64,000 bases of DNA from Cohnella sp. GbtcB17. Its GTDB lineage: Bacteria > Bacillota > Bacilli > Paenibacillales > Paenibacillaceae. The notes under the pieces are model-generated. The model made no database searches. It was not told the DNA's origin and saw only the letters and a list, made by a program, of their open reading frames with translations. The translations under genes were made by a program, and so were the position numbers. The stretch spans positions 1-64,000 of the forward strand of contig NZ_JAGXJW010000050.1 in assembly GCF_019091135.1 (NCBI RefSeq), in the 5' to 3' direction. Below are positions 49,139 to 58,871 of the stretch, one piece after another; position 1 is the first letter of the stretch; each line of letters opens with the position of its first letter.

Positions 49139-52100
49139 ATGAGGTTTATACGAATGCAACAGCTGCACTTGATGCTGAGAATGGTGGTCGTGCTGGCGCT
49201 GATGCTCGGCAGCGTGCTGCCCGGCGGAGTGACGCGGTCGGCGATGGCCGAGGATCCGCCTGAGGAAACGATGGCACCGCCGGAGGATGTAAGGAATCTG
49301 GACTGGAGCCTTATCGATTACAATCGCGTGCAGCTGCAATGGGAGAAGCCCCTGCTGCCCGACAGTGCAGAGGAAGATCCGAATATCGAGAAGTACGAGA
49401 TTTACGAAGCGGGGTCCGATGAGGTGTTTGCGGAAACGCAGGATACGCATGTCGTCATCGGCGACCTGGCTCCCAAGCGAATTTACAACTTTATCGTTAA
49501 GGCCGTGAATACGGAAGGAGGGCGGTCTTCGGGCGAAAGCACATATCCGGGCACTTCTCCGCAATACGCGGCCGAATTGGCGTCAGCCTCCATCGGAGGC
49601 GACGACGACCGCATGCTGGCCTTAAGCGCGGATGGCTCAACGCTGCTGCTGGCAAGCGGCGCAGGCTCCTCAATTTATGAGTACAAGACGGCGACGGGCG
49701 TACTGCGCGCACTCCCCTTGACAGAAGATGGGGGACCGCTTAACGAGTCGATCAATGGGCTGTCCGTCAGCGGAGACGGTTCGGCGATCGTTTTTGCTAC
49801 GGCATCCGATAATTTGAAAGGAATTCCGCAGCCGGGCGGAGAGAAAACCGTTTACGCATACGATGTCCACACCGACAAACTACAAGCCGTAAGCCAGCCG
49901 GGTGCGAGAAGTACGGAGCCTTCGATCAGCGGCGACGGCAATCGGATCGTCTACGTCGAAGACTCCCAGATTTATCTTTACGAGCGTCAGTCGAATACGC
50001 GTGTTCTTGTGAGCGCCAATACGGAGTCGTTGCCGAGCGACGATTTCAACTACCGTCCCGTGATCAGCGCCGACGGCAAGTTTATCGCCTATTATTCGAC
50101 CGCTTCGGATCTCGCCGGCGTTCCGGCGGATGGCCCGACGCAGTCCTTGATCGTATACGACGCAGAAGCGCATGCCGTAGACAGCTATTCGCAGGAGGCG
50201 AGCAGCTACAATCAGCTCGCGATCAGCGAAGACGGCTCCAGGATTGCCTTTATCGCGCGTTACAGCGGCTTTGCGAAGCCCCATGTGTTCGATAGGATTA
50301 CGGGAGAAACCAAATATCTCAACAACGATCGCCCCCAATCGGAAGATAAAAACAAATCGTATTCGGGCATCTCCATCAGCGGGGACGGACGTACGGTCGC
50401 GGCGGATCTTCTGCACCACGACAAGGCGCCGGGCCAAGCGAGCGCCTTCGGAGAACGCTTCGATCTGACCGAAAACCAGGACGGAGGAATCGTCGTCGCG
50501 AAGGTTTCGCAAACGTTCAATCCCGCATATACGACGGCGCGCAATACGCTCGATCGCGACGGAAAGCGTCTGTACTTGCTGAACGTGTCGACGCTATATG
50601 TCGAGTGCAGCGAGGCGTGCGGTTCCGGCGGGCCTGGCGGCGGCGTCCAGACCTTGTCCTGGAGCGTGCCGGGCGACGCTTGGGCAGGCGATGAGCTGAA
50701 GCAGGGGACCACATTAAATCTGCAGGCTTCCGGTAAACCGAGCCTTGCGCTTGAGGCTATCGTCGACTACAGCCTGTTGTCCGAATCGGGACCGCCCGAG
50801 AAGAAGCAGACGATCGTCCAGCTGACCGAGGATGCGCAGGCGGCGGGCGTCTATCGCGGACAGTGGCAGCCGCCTGCGGGAACGAACTCCGTCGACAAGC
50901 TTTCCGCCAGGGAAAAAAACGCGGGAGATACGGTCTCCGCGCCGGGGACGCCTATTCGGATTGCGGGTACGCTGCGCGTCACCCTCTCCGGAACGGAAGG
51001 CCTGCCGGAGGCGATGACGCTGACGGCTGCGCATGAGGGCAAAGCCCCTGTATCGACGACGATTCGGCCGGGCGCGCAGTCGTACGATCTCCCGCTCGCG
51101 GCCGGGTCGGCATACACGGTCAAGCTGACGGCGAAGCCCGACGAGGAGAGCGAAATAGAGCTCGCTGCGGCTGCAGGCGTTCAGGTGACAGGCGGCGCCG
51201 TGACGCCGCTCTCACTGACGCCGGTGCTGTCGGCGGCACTTCAGGTCAAGGTCGATGTTTACGGCGAGCCCGCTGCAGAAATTAAAGTCATATTTAAGAA
51301 AGACGGCAGCGACGAGACGGTCGCCGAGGTCAAGCCGGACGAGAACGGAATCGCGATGCTCCCCGGAAGTCAGACGGCGGGAGAGGCGTTCAAAGTATCG
51401 ATCGCCGTTCCGGCCGGTTATGTCGCAGACGCGGAGCAGCGTATCGTGCTGCGGCTCGGTGCGAATGCGCTTCGCTTCACCGTTAAAAAAGAAGACGCGG
51501 CCGTACGCGAGCTTTTCATGACTTATACAAAGGTGATTACCGGTACAACGTACGAATCGCTGCCGGTGCAGGACAGCGACGCGACGCTCGTCGTGCAATC
51601 GGACGCCGGACAGCAATTGGCCGCGGACGTCAACTATTGGTTCTGGGAAAACCAGAATGACGCAGAGCCGGTCAAGCGGACGGCACGCATCGCGCTCGCC
51701 GAACAGGAAGGAAGCGGCAGATACACAGGCGGCTTCCGGATCGCGGGCGGCGTATCCAAGATTGAATCGGCTCGCGTTATCTATAATGGCCATGCAGTCG
51801 ACCGGGATTACCCAATCGGAAAAAACGTCGCCGGCAGAATGACCTTCCGGATGCCTGAGCCCGCCAATCCGCTCGAGGGCTGGGAGTCGGCCGCTGGGGA
51901 AAGCTGGCTGAAGGTCGCCTACTTTAAGGACAGATACATGAATTATTCCGCGAACGGCATTCTTGGAGATGACCTGACGCTGACTTTCGACGTCCCGTTC
52001 CCGGGTATCGAGTATGCGGCGACGCTGTCGCCCAAGAGCGGCTCGGCGCTCTCCAACCTGCAATTTACTGCCAAGCAAACAGGCTATGGACGCAGTGACT

Positions 52101-55100
52101 TCATAGATATTCCTGCAGCCTACTTTGTATCGCTGGCAGCAGTTCTGCGATTTGAAGACGGCGCGGAGGGCGGGGCGAAGTATTGGTTGGCAGACCCGGC
52201 CGGCGCTGTCGTAAGCGAAGGATCCGCTTGGATCGGCCGGGACAGCAAGCTTAGACTGCCGCTTAAGCTGTCCTCGGGCGGAACCTACCGGCTGAAGCTG
52301 TTGCCCAACGATCCGGCGTATCAACCTGCCGAGCAGCCGATCGTGATCGATCGCATTAACGTAAATGCGAGCGTGACCTTGCAACCGAAGCCGCTCGGGA
52401 AGCTCGAGGGCGTCGTAAAGGGCAAGGACGGCAAGGCAGCGGCAGACGCTCAGATCGTAGCCGAGCTGCTCGACGACGGCAAGAGCAAGCTTTTCTATGC
52501 AAAAACGAATGCCGCGGGCGCCTACTCGCTGCAGCTGCCGAAAGGTCAAATCCTGATTCGCGCGATCGCGACATCGTCCGTTCAGGGCTATCAGAGCCAG
52601 CAGGAGTCCGTCCGGATCGCTGCGGGCAAGACAGCGCAAAAAGCGCTTCAGATTCTGGATTTTGCCGATGTGGGCGTGAAGCTGTACACGCTGCAGCCGG
52701 GCGGCACCTGGCAGGGACCGATACCGATCGACGCATTGGTAGCAGGCACGTACAAGTTAGGATCCGATCGGATTATCCAGTCGCTGCAATCCCGCATGAT
52801 TCTGCGCGCGCTGCCCGGTGAGACGGTCCAGATCTGTGCGGACGGCCGGGACCTAAGATTGTCAGCCGAATGCAAGTCGGTCGTAATCGGCGAAGACGGC
52901 AAGGCCGAAGTTGAGCTTCGTCTTAAAAACGAATCCTCCAAAGCTGCGGTCCGACTGCTCGGCGAGGACGGACAGCCGCTGACAAGCGCTTTCGTGGAGC
53001 TGCTTAACAGCGAAGGTGAATATATACCTAACATTAACTACAACCTTGCGCCAGGCGAAGAGCGCGGCATCCTGACGCTGCAAGGCTCGGGCAGCTATAA
53101 AGCGACCTTCTACGCAAACGGCAGCTTTGCGGAAATTTCGTTCAGCACCTCGCAAGGAGAGACGACCGACCTTGGCGTGGTCGAGCTGCAGCCGTACGGC
53201 GCGTTCGCGAGCGGCAAAGTCAAGCAGGCTGTGACGGTGTCCGATACGAAGGTGGCGCCCGGCAGCATCACGACGCTGCGCGTCTTGTATCAGAATTATT
53301 ACGGGCAGACGCTTGCCGCCGAGGATGCACAGCTCGTCGTTGCGCTGCCGGCCGGCGTCGAGCCTGTCGAAGGCACGGCCATCGTGGCCGGCAAGGCGGC
53401 ATCCTACAAGGTGGAGGGCAGGAATCTGATCGTCCCGGTCGGTACGGTCGCGGACGACAAGCAGCAAAGCGCGCAAGTCAAGCTTCGGTTTGACGAAGCG
53501 GTGGGCAACGAGCCCGCGCTCCAGGCTTCCATCCGCTACAAGATGAAGGGCGAGCAGTCAAGCGAGATGTTGGGCATGGCCGTGCTGTCCAAGGTTCGCG
53601 TCTCGCTCAGGGCGCCGGCAATGACGGTCAAGCGCCAGCTATCGCTAGGCGGTTCGGCGCCTGCGGGAGCCGCCGTGACGATTTACGACGGCCGGAACCC
53701 GATCGGCACCGCCACGGCCAACAAAGACGGTATATGGTGGGCTGACGCGACGCTGACCGGGAGCGACGGCGTCTATGTGGAGCATAGACTAAGCGTTGAA
53801 GCCGTCGATGGCGCAGGGGCGCGAGTCACCGGCGAAGAAGCCGTCGTCGTCTACGATCCGAACGATCCAGGTCTGGTATCGATGACGATTTTGTCGAACC
53901 ACAAGGAAGTAACCTTTAATGTTGAAGGCGGCGTTGCCGTATTTCCGCTGTCACTCGTTAACAACGTCCCGATCTCCTACCGGCTTAACTTCAGGGATCC
54001 CGAGCGTGTATACGACGTCCGTGTGCAGAACGGGGATACGCTGTCGCAGGCGGCAAAGGGAACCGACGGCGTCTATCGGGGCGTGATGCCCTTCTCGAGG
54101 AACTACGGTCAAGTATGGATCGACTACCGGACGAAGACCGATTCGGCCGAGCTGGCCGCCCGTCCGGCGATTACCGAGGAGGAGCTGCGGAATTCGCTGC
54201 CGGCGGAGCTGCGGGATATCGTGGTGACGCGCGTGACGAATGCGGGAGAAGAAACGCCTGACCGCGAGCGGCTGCCGGAAGGCGAATTCGAAGCCGAAGT
54301 GCAATTGGCGGAAGGCGTCACGTCCACGATCCGGGGAACGTTTAAATCGGTGACCTATTCGACTGGCGACAAGGATCTGGCTTGGCAAGCGAGCACGGGG
54401 CTTTCCGTCTACAATTTCAAGGAGAGCTATAAAGAGCGCAAGGACGGATCGTTGGAGGCGACCGTCAGCTTCATTATGCCGGCCGCTTCGGCTTCGGCCC
54501 GCGGGATTAAGGGCGTCTCTGTCGGCGGCATCGCGATTACGCTGAATGGCCTGATTAAGTTTGGGGAAGCCGGATTTAAGGGTTGGTCTGCAGCAAAAGT
54601 GGGGTCCAATCCCTTGAAGAATTTTACGCGCGCCCAGGATTTGCTGAAGGCGGCCGAGGCGATATGCGACCCACAGGCCAGAGAATATTATTCGCACTTC
54701 GCAAGGGAAGTCGTGTTCGATATTAACGCCCACTTTGCGTTTTCCAACTACCTGAAAGTCATCAAAACTTTAGGCAAAATAAGCGCCGGGCCGGGTTTGT
54801 TGTATAGCGCCGCGAGCGAATATGCTTCTATGACGTTCAAGGAAATCGAAAACAACGAACTGGACGAACTCGAAGAACACATTAAAAAATACTCGTGCAA
54901 GCTGAAGCCTTATCCGCCGACGGATCGCAAGGATCCGCCGGCAGCATCGCCCAAGTATATCTGGGATCCGAGCGGTTATGTGTACGAAGGCATGCCGTCC
55001 AATCGCGTGGAAGGTGCGACCGCTACGGTCATGGAGCTGGTCGGCGACGACTGGACCGTTTGGGACAGCGAGTGGTACGGACAAGAGAACCCGCAGTCTA

Positions 55101-57190
55101 CCGACCGGGAAGGCCGGTACGGATGGGACGTACCTGAGGGCAAGTGGAAGGTTCGCTACGAGAAGGATGGCTACGAGACGGCATACAGCGATGCACTGGA
55201 CGTACCGCCGCCGCAGCTCGAAGTCAACGTGCCGATCGTCTCGTACGCGGCGCCGGAGGTGGAGTCCGTGCGTCCGGTACCGGGCGGAGCCGGCGTGACT
55301 GTGTACTTCACTAAGCCGGTGAATGTCGAGTCGCTTGAGGATGCGTTCGCGCTGAGGGATGGGACAGCGGCGGACGTCACGGGAACGGTCAAAGCCAAAG
55401 ATGTTTATACGTCCAAAGATGGATTGTCGCTTGCGATGGAGGCCGAATTCGTTCCCGATTCCGCGCTTCGCATCGGTGACAGCTATACGCTGACGGTGCT
55501 CGGCATGGTACAGAGCTATGCGCGCGTCCCGATGGGCGAAGACTGGAAAGCGACATTTACGGTGGAAGCCGCCGACACGACACCGCCGGCAGACGTCTCG
55601 GCGCTTGCAGGCGGAATGACGGACGAAGGCGCCGTGCTGACGTGGCGCGATCCATCCGACAAGGATATCGCCGCTGTGCGCATTTACTGGAAAAAAGCGT
55701 CGGATGCATCGTTCGGCGAACCTGTCACCGTACAGGCCGGCACGATGTGGGGAGCCGTCCCCGGGTTGGACGCGTCTTCCGCCTATGAATTCAAGACCGC
55801 TGCCGTTGACGAAGCGGGCAATGAGGCGCGCGGCGTCGCATTCCACTGGACGCCGCAGAGCGTCGCGGACTTAACGGCGCCCATGCCGATCTCCGAATTG
55901 GCGGCAAAGGCGCACGGAGACAGTGCGATCCGGCTGACGTGGACCGATCCGCCATCCGTCGATCTGGCGAAGCTGCGTATCGAATGGCGGATCTCCGATT
56001 CAGAAGACAAATACGCGACGGCCGAAGTGGAAAAAGGCAAAGGCGAGTTTACGGCCGACGGCCTGAAGCCGCTCACCGAATACGAGCTCCGCGTAATTGC
56101 GGTCGATGCTTCGGGGAACGAATCCAAGCCCGTCGGCGTATCGGCCTCGACCGGCGCATCCGGTCAGAGCGGGGGACCGGGCGGATCGGGAGGCGGCGGT
56201 CAGAAGGATCCGAACGAGGAGACCGCCGATCTCGGAGAAGCGGGCGCGAGCTTGAGCTTCTTCGGCGGCAAGTTCAAGCTGCAGCTGCAGGGCAGCGGCG
56301 GCGCGGCTGGCGCAGCTAAAAAGGTGACGGTATCGAAGGCACAGAATCCTCCCGCCCCGACTGACCCGCATCTGCGTGCGCTATCGGACGTTTACGCCTG
56401 GAAGCTTGCAACGGACGGCAAGCTGTCCGCACCGGTCAAGCTGACGATTGCATACGATTCGGCAAAGCTGGCTGGCGGCGATATTCGCAAGCTGGGGCTG
56501 TACCGTCAGGATGCTGCCGACAAGACGCGGTGGACCTATGTTGGCGGCGTCGTGGACGGCGCGGCCGGCACGGTGGAAGCGGAGTCGACGGAGCCCGGCG
56601 CTTATGCGGTGCTCATCGCCGAGTATACGTTCGGCGATCTGGCCAATCACTGGAGTCGCGGAGATGTCGAGGTGCTGGCGGCGCGCGGGATCGTGACCGG
56701 GGATCCGGACGGCTCGTTCCGTCCGAACGGGAAGCTGACGCGGGCGGAGTTCGTGAAGCTGCTGCTGCCGTTTTTTGCAAACCGGGCGGGAGCGAACCAG
56801 GGATCCTCCAGATCTTATGCCGATGTGCCGCGGGACGCCTGGTATGCGGAGGCAGTATCGATCGCAACGACGGCAGGCATCGTGCAGGGCGCGGACGGCA
56901 AGTTCAGGCCGACCGATCCGGTCACGCGCGAAGAGATGGCCGTCATGCTGTATCGGGCGCTCGGTATCGTCACGGACGATCTGGATCCCGAGAAGCTGCT
57001 GAGCGTATTTAACGACGGTGCTAAAGTGTCTGGCTGGGCGAGGATGCAGGTTGCCTATGCCGTCAAGGCAGGGCTGCTCAAGGGCAGCGGCGGCAGGCTG
57101 AATCCGGGCGCGACCGCCACGAGAGCCGAGGCGGCAACCGTGCTGCTCCGCGTGCTGGAGGCGCAAGGAAAGATCATGAAAAAAGAATAG
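49139..57190 (+). CDS. Giant SLH-anchored multidomain surface protein
   Basis: A protein of about 2,683 residues. The ATG at 49139 lies seven bases after CGGAGG; a GTG one codon earlier is too close. Order of parts: signal peptide (VVVLALMLGSVLPGG); FN3-like domain (46-135); beta-propeller with PD40-type repeats such as SADGSTLLLAS, SGDGSAIVFATAS and SADGKFIAYYSTAS (144-460); beta-sandwich modules; a carboxypeptidase-regulatory-like domain near 1085; a DUF11-like domain near 1357; a non-repetitive helical region near 1800-1920; two FN3 domains (2144-2335); a Gly-rich linker; and three SLH domains (2497-2680). It is a cell-wall surface protein, possibly an adhesin or glycan-binding scaffold. 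No catalytic domain was recognised. Confidence 0.88.
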   Translation: MRFIRMQQLHLMLRMVVVLALMLGSVLPGGVTRSAMAEDPPEETMAPPEDVRNLDWSLIDYNRVQLQWEKPLLPDSAEEDPNIEKYEIYEAGSDEVFAETQDTHVVIGDLAPKRIYNFIVKAVNTEGGRSSGESTYPGTSPQYAAELASASIGGDDDRMLALSADGSTLLLASGAGSSIYEYKTATGVLRALPLTEDGGPLNESINGLSVSGDGSAIVFATASDNLKGIPQPGGEKTVYAYDVHTDKLQAVSQPGARSTEPSISGDGNRIVYVEDSQIYLYERQSNTRVLVSANTESLPSDDFNYRPVISADGKFIAYYSTASDLAGVPADGPTQSLIVYDAEAHAVDSYSQEASSYNQLAISEDGSRIAFIARYSGFAKPHVFDRITGETKYLNNDRPQSEDKNKSYSGISISGDGRTVAADLLHHDKAPGQASAFGERFDLTENQDGGIVVAKVSQTFNPAYTTARNTLDRDGKRLYLLNVSTLYVECSEACGSGGPGGGVQTLSWSVPGDAWAGDELKQGTTLNLQASGKPSLALEAIVDYSLLSESGPPEKKQTIVQLTEDAQAAGVYRGQWQPPAGTNSVDKLSAREKNAGDTVSAPGTPIRIAGTLRVTLSGTEGLPEAMTLTAAHEGKAPVSTTIRPGAQSYDLPLAAGSAYTVKLTAKPDEESEIELAAAAGVQVTGGAVTPLSLTPVLSAALQVKVDVYGEPAAEIKVIFKKDGSDETVAEVKPDENGIAMLPGSQTAGEAFKVSIAVPAGYVADAEQRIVLRLGANALRFTVKKEDAAVRELFMTYTKVITGTTYESLPVQDSDATLVVQSDAGQQLAADVNYWFWENQNDAEPVKRTARIALAEQEGSGRYTGGFRIAGGVSKIESARVIYNGHAVDRDYPIGKNVAGRMTFRMPEPANPLEGWESAAGESWLKVAYFKDRYMNYSANGILGDDLTLTFDVPFPGIEYAATLSPKSGSALSNLQFTAKQTGYGRSDFIDIPAAYFVSLAAVLRFEDGAEGGAKYWLADPAGAVVSEGSAWIGRDSKLRLPLKLSSGGTYRLKLLPNDPAYQPAEQPIVIDRINVNASVTLQPKPLGKLEGVVKGKDGKAAADAQIVAELLDDGKSKLFYAKTNAAGAYSLQLPKGQILIRAIATSSVQGYQSQQESVRIAAGKTAQKALQILDFADVGVKLYTLQPGGTWQGPIPIDALVAGTYKLGSDRIIQSLQSRMILRALPGETVQICADGRDLRLSAECKSVVIGEDGKAEVELRLKNESSKAAVRLLGEDGQPLTSAFVELLNSEGEYIPNINYNLAPGEERGILTLQGSGSYKATFYANGSFAEISFSTSQGETTDLGVVELQPYGAFASGKVKQAVTVSDTKVAPGSITTLRVLYQNYYGQTLAAEDAQLVVALPAGVEPVEGTAIVAGKAASYKVEGRNLIVPVGTVADDKQQSAQVKLRFDEAVGNEPALQASIRYKMKGEQSSEMLGMAVLSKVRVSLRAPAMTVKRQLSLGGSAPAGAAVTIYDGRNPIGTATANKDGIWWADATLTGSDGVYVEHRLSVEAVDGAGARVTGEEAVVVYDPNDPGLVSMTILSNHKEVTFNVEGGVAVFPLSLVNNVPISYRLNFRDPERVYDVRVQNGDTLSQAAKGTDGVYRGVMPFSRNYGQVWIDYRTKTDSAELAARPAITEEELRNSLPAELRDIVVTRVTNAGEETPDRERLPEGEFEAEVQLAEGVTSTIRGTFKSVTYSTGDKDLAWQASTGLSVYNFKESYKERKDGSLEATVSFIMPAASASARGIKGVSVGGIAITLNGLIKFGEAGFKGWSAAKVGSNPLKNFTRAQDLLKAAEAICDPQAREYYSHFAREVVFDINAHFAFSNYLKVIKTLGKISAGPGLLYSAASEYASMTFKEIENNELDELEEHIKKYSCKLKPYPPTDRKDPPAASPKYIWDPSGYVYEGMPSNRVEGATATVMELVGDDWTVWDSEWYGQENPQSTDREGRYGWDVPEGKWKVRYEKDGYETAYSDALDVPPPQLEVNVPIVSYAAPEVESVRPVPGGAGVTVYFTKPVNVESLEDAFALRDGTAADVTGTVKAKDVYTSKDGLSLAMEAEFVPDSALRIGDSYTLTVLGMVQSYARVPMGEDWKATFTVEAADTTPPADVSALAGGMTDEGAVLTWRDPSDKDIAAVRIYWKKASDASFGEPVTVQAGTMWGAVPGLDASSAYEFKTAAVDEAGNEARGVAFHWTPQSVADLTAPMPISELAAKAHGDSAIRLTWTDPPSVDLAKLRIEWRISDSEDKYATAEVEKGKGEFTADGLKPLTEYELRVIAVDASGNESKPVGVSASTGASGQSGGPGGSGGGGQKDPNEETADLGEAGASLSFFGGKFKLQLQGSGGAAGAAKKVTVSKAQNPPAPTDPHLRALSDVYAWKLATDGKLSAPVKLTIAYDSAKLAGGDIRKLGLYRQDAADKTRWTYVGGVVDGAAGTVEAESTEPGAYAVLIAEYTFGDLANHWSRGDVEVLAARGIVTGDPDGSFRPNGKLTRAEFVKLLLPFFANRAGANQGSSRSYADVPRDAWYAEAVSIATTAGIVQGADGKFRPTDPVTREEMAVMLYRALGIVTDDLDPEKLLSVFNDGAKVSGWARMQVAYAVKAGLLKGSGGRLNPGATATRAEAATVLLRVLEAQGKIMKKE

Positions 57191-57211
57191 CACGCCGGTT
57201 CGAATAGGAAA

Positions 57212-57251
57212 GTCGCTCCTCCGTCGCATGCATGACGCAGGAGCGATTTTT
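57212..57251 (+). terminator. Terminator after the giant SLH gene
   Basis: TCGCTCCT and AGGAGCGA form the outer stem with CGTC/GACG inside, followed by TTTTT. Confidence 0.88.
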
Positions 57252-57258
57252 CTGTCGC

Positions 57259-57374
57259 CATGACTCGGCCCTGCGAAGTCATGACCTGCATGACAAAAGC
57301 GATGACGGCTCTTCACTAGTGAAATCAACGACTAAAACTTACGCTAGAAATAGCCATTATCGAAAATAAGGAGA
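57259..57374 (+). promoter_or_regulatory. Repeated leader element, copy 2
   Basis: The second copy of the element at 49014-49131, here upstream of the cupin gene. ATGAC units, GACAAAAGCGATGACGGCT and CACTAGTG are identical to copy 1, and the distal TTACGCT...ATAAGGAG part also aligns. It begins just after the SLH gene's terminator. Confidence 0.7.
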
Positions 57375-57384
57375 ATGATCCGAC

Positions 57385-57996
57385 ATGACCGCAGCAGCAG
57401 CAGCTCAAAGAACGATACACAATCCGCAAATCGGGGACGCCGTAACCTTCCTGACGACGGCCCAGGAATCGGGGGGCGCTTACGAGTGGGTAGAGGTCCG
57501 TCTTCAACCCGGAGGCGGTACGCCCTTGCACTACCATACGACGTTCGAAGAGGAGTTCGAAGCGTTGGACGGCAGGCTGTCGCTCGACTGCGACGGCAAG
57601 ACGCTGTTGCTGACGCCCGGCCAGAAAGCGGTAGCGCCCCTGGGCTCGAAGCATCGCTTTTACAACCAGGAGAAGACGGAGATCGTGTTCCGTGTGAAGG
57701 TGGTGCCGGCTCGCAGCTTCGAGAAGTTTCTGCGCATGCAATACGGTCTCGCCCGCGATGGCAGGACAGGCGCGAACAGCATGCCGAAGAGCATGCTTGA
57801 GCTGGCCGTGGTCATCCGCATGGGCGAGAGCTACCTGATCGGTCCGCCGGTCTGGCTGCAGAAGGGCATGTTCGGACTGCTGTACCGGATCGCGCGGTGG
57901 CGCGGCGTGGAACGGAGGCTGCTCGCGCTCTATTGTACCGAGACGCCGGGTGAGATAGGCGCCGGCGAGCCGTATGTCGGGATCTCCGGTCGGTGA
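57385..57996 (+). CDS. Cupin-domain protein
   Basis: A 203-residue cytoplasmic protein with AAGGAGAATG upstream. Residues 20-115 form a single cupin: VRLQPGGGTPLHYHTTFEEE carries the two His and the Glu of motif 1, and GQKAVAPLGSKHRFYNQ carries the His of motif 2. The C-terminal half (LIGPPVWLQKGMFGLLYRIA) has a hydrophobic stretch that may touch the membrane. Function unknown. It shares its leader with the giant SLH gene, so the two are probably co-regulated. A terminator follows at 58020. Confidence 0.85.
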   Translation: MTAAAAAQRTIHNPQIGDAVTFLTTAQESGGAYEWVEVRLQPGGGTPLHYHTTFEEEFEALDGRLSLDCDGKTLLLTPGQKAVAPLGSKHRFYNQEKTEIVFRVKVVPARSFEKFLRMQYGLARDGRTGANSMPKSMLELAVVIRMGESYLIGPPVWLQKGMFGLLYRIARWRGVERRLLALYCTETPGEIGAGEPYVGISGR

Positions 57997-58019
57997 ATGA
58001 ACCATGATTCGCGCTGAAT

Positions 58020-58047
58020 GCCCCGGCCGGAAGAGGCCGGGGCTTTT
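58020..58047 (+). terminator. Terminator after the cupin gene
   Basis: GCCCCGGCC (58020-58028) and GGCCGGGGC (58035-58043) form a perfect 9-bp stem followed by TTTT. Confidence 0.88.
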
Positions 58048-58127
58048 CGATCGGATCTGGCGCAATTAGAACGATTCACCCGGATTTGGTACAATAAGCG
58101 GACACTCACGATACCAAGGAGAACCTG

Positions 58128-58703
58128 ATGAAACTCGGCTTCGATATCGACGACACGCTGATCAATCTGCGCGAGCACGCTTTTCATTTATACAACCGGA
58201 AGCTGGGTACGCAGGTCGACATCGCGCGCATGCGCGAGCTGAACTGCATCCCCATTCACGAGGCGTTCGGACTGAATGCGGAAGAAGGCAGGCAGATGTG
58301 GGGCGAGCTTCGCGAACAGATCTACTTCAGCGATTGCCCGCCCTATCCGGGCGCCGTCGAGGCGCTGAACGAGCTGGACCGGCTGGGGCACGAGATTTAT
58401 TACATTACCGCGCGGGCGCAGGGATATTGCGATAAGACGCTTGAATGGCTGACGGCGGCGGGGTTCCCCGTGCGTCCGGGCAGATTCTACTGCGGCATGG
58501 GCGACGCGGAAAAAATTCACGTGATCCGGGAGCTCGCCCTCGACTACTATTTCGACGACAAGCCTGTCGTGCTGGATACACTAGCCGGACTACGTATGCA
58601 AGTTTACGTGCGCGACCAACCGTACAACCGGCATGTAACGCTGCCACGTGTCGTATCGTGGGACGAGTTATATAAACTTTTAAGCATTGTTCCGCCTAAG
58701 TAG
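58128..58703 (+). CDS. HAD-type nucleotidase (NT5C/YqfW-like)
   Basis: A 191-residue protein with AAGGAGAA before ATG. The N-terminal LGFDIDDTLINL holds the DxDxT catalytic motif, YITARAQGYCDKTLEWL is HAD motif 2, and YYFDDKPVVLDTLA is motif 4. This is the pattern of the 5'(3')-deoxyribonucleotidase family. It would dephosphorylate nucleotides or a similar small phosphate ester in the cytoplasm. The exact substrate is not known. Confidence 0.88.
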   Translation: MKLGFDIDDTLINLREHAFHLYNRKLGTQVDIARMRELNCIPIHEAFGLNAEEGRQMWGELREQIYFSDCPPYPGAVEALNELDRLGHEIYYITARAQGYCDKTLEWLTAAGFPVRPGRFYCGMGDAEKIHVIRELALDYYFDDKPVVLDTLAGLRMQVYVRDQPYNRHVTLPRVVSWDELYKLLSIVPPK

Positions 58704-58846
58704 CTGCCGGGCCAAGTATGAACGACTGTCGATAGTTGGTGAGGCTGCGGGCAACATGGTGGTCAAGTATGAACGACGATCGATAGTTGGCGGGGTTGCG
58801 GGCATTACGGCGGGCAAGTATGAACGACGGTTGATAGTTGGAGTGG
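58704..58846. repeat. Tandem array G: three 51-bp units
   Basis: AAGTATGAACGAC occurs at 58714, 58765 and 58816, exactly 51 bp apart. The core is bounded by CAAGTAT and ATAGTTG, a near dyad. The linkers are GC-rich. It fills the gap between two convergent genes. Confidence 0.85.
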
Positions 58847-58866
58847 GCCGCAGGCGAAGCTGCGGC
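58847..58866. terminator. Hairpin between convergent genes
   Basis: GCCGCAG and CTGCGGC pair perfectly around GCGAAG, directly beside the stop codon of the exporter gene. The T-run is poor. Confidence 0.5.
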
Positions 58867-58871
58867 TCCGT

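Noticed and set aside
51212..55846. Long minus-strand frames inside the giant SLH gene
   Set aside because: Antisense shadows of a continuous 2,683-codon gene with recognisable modules throughout.
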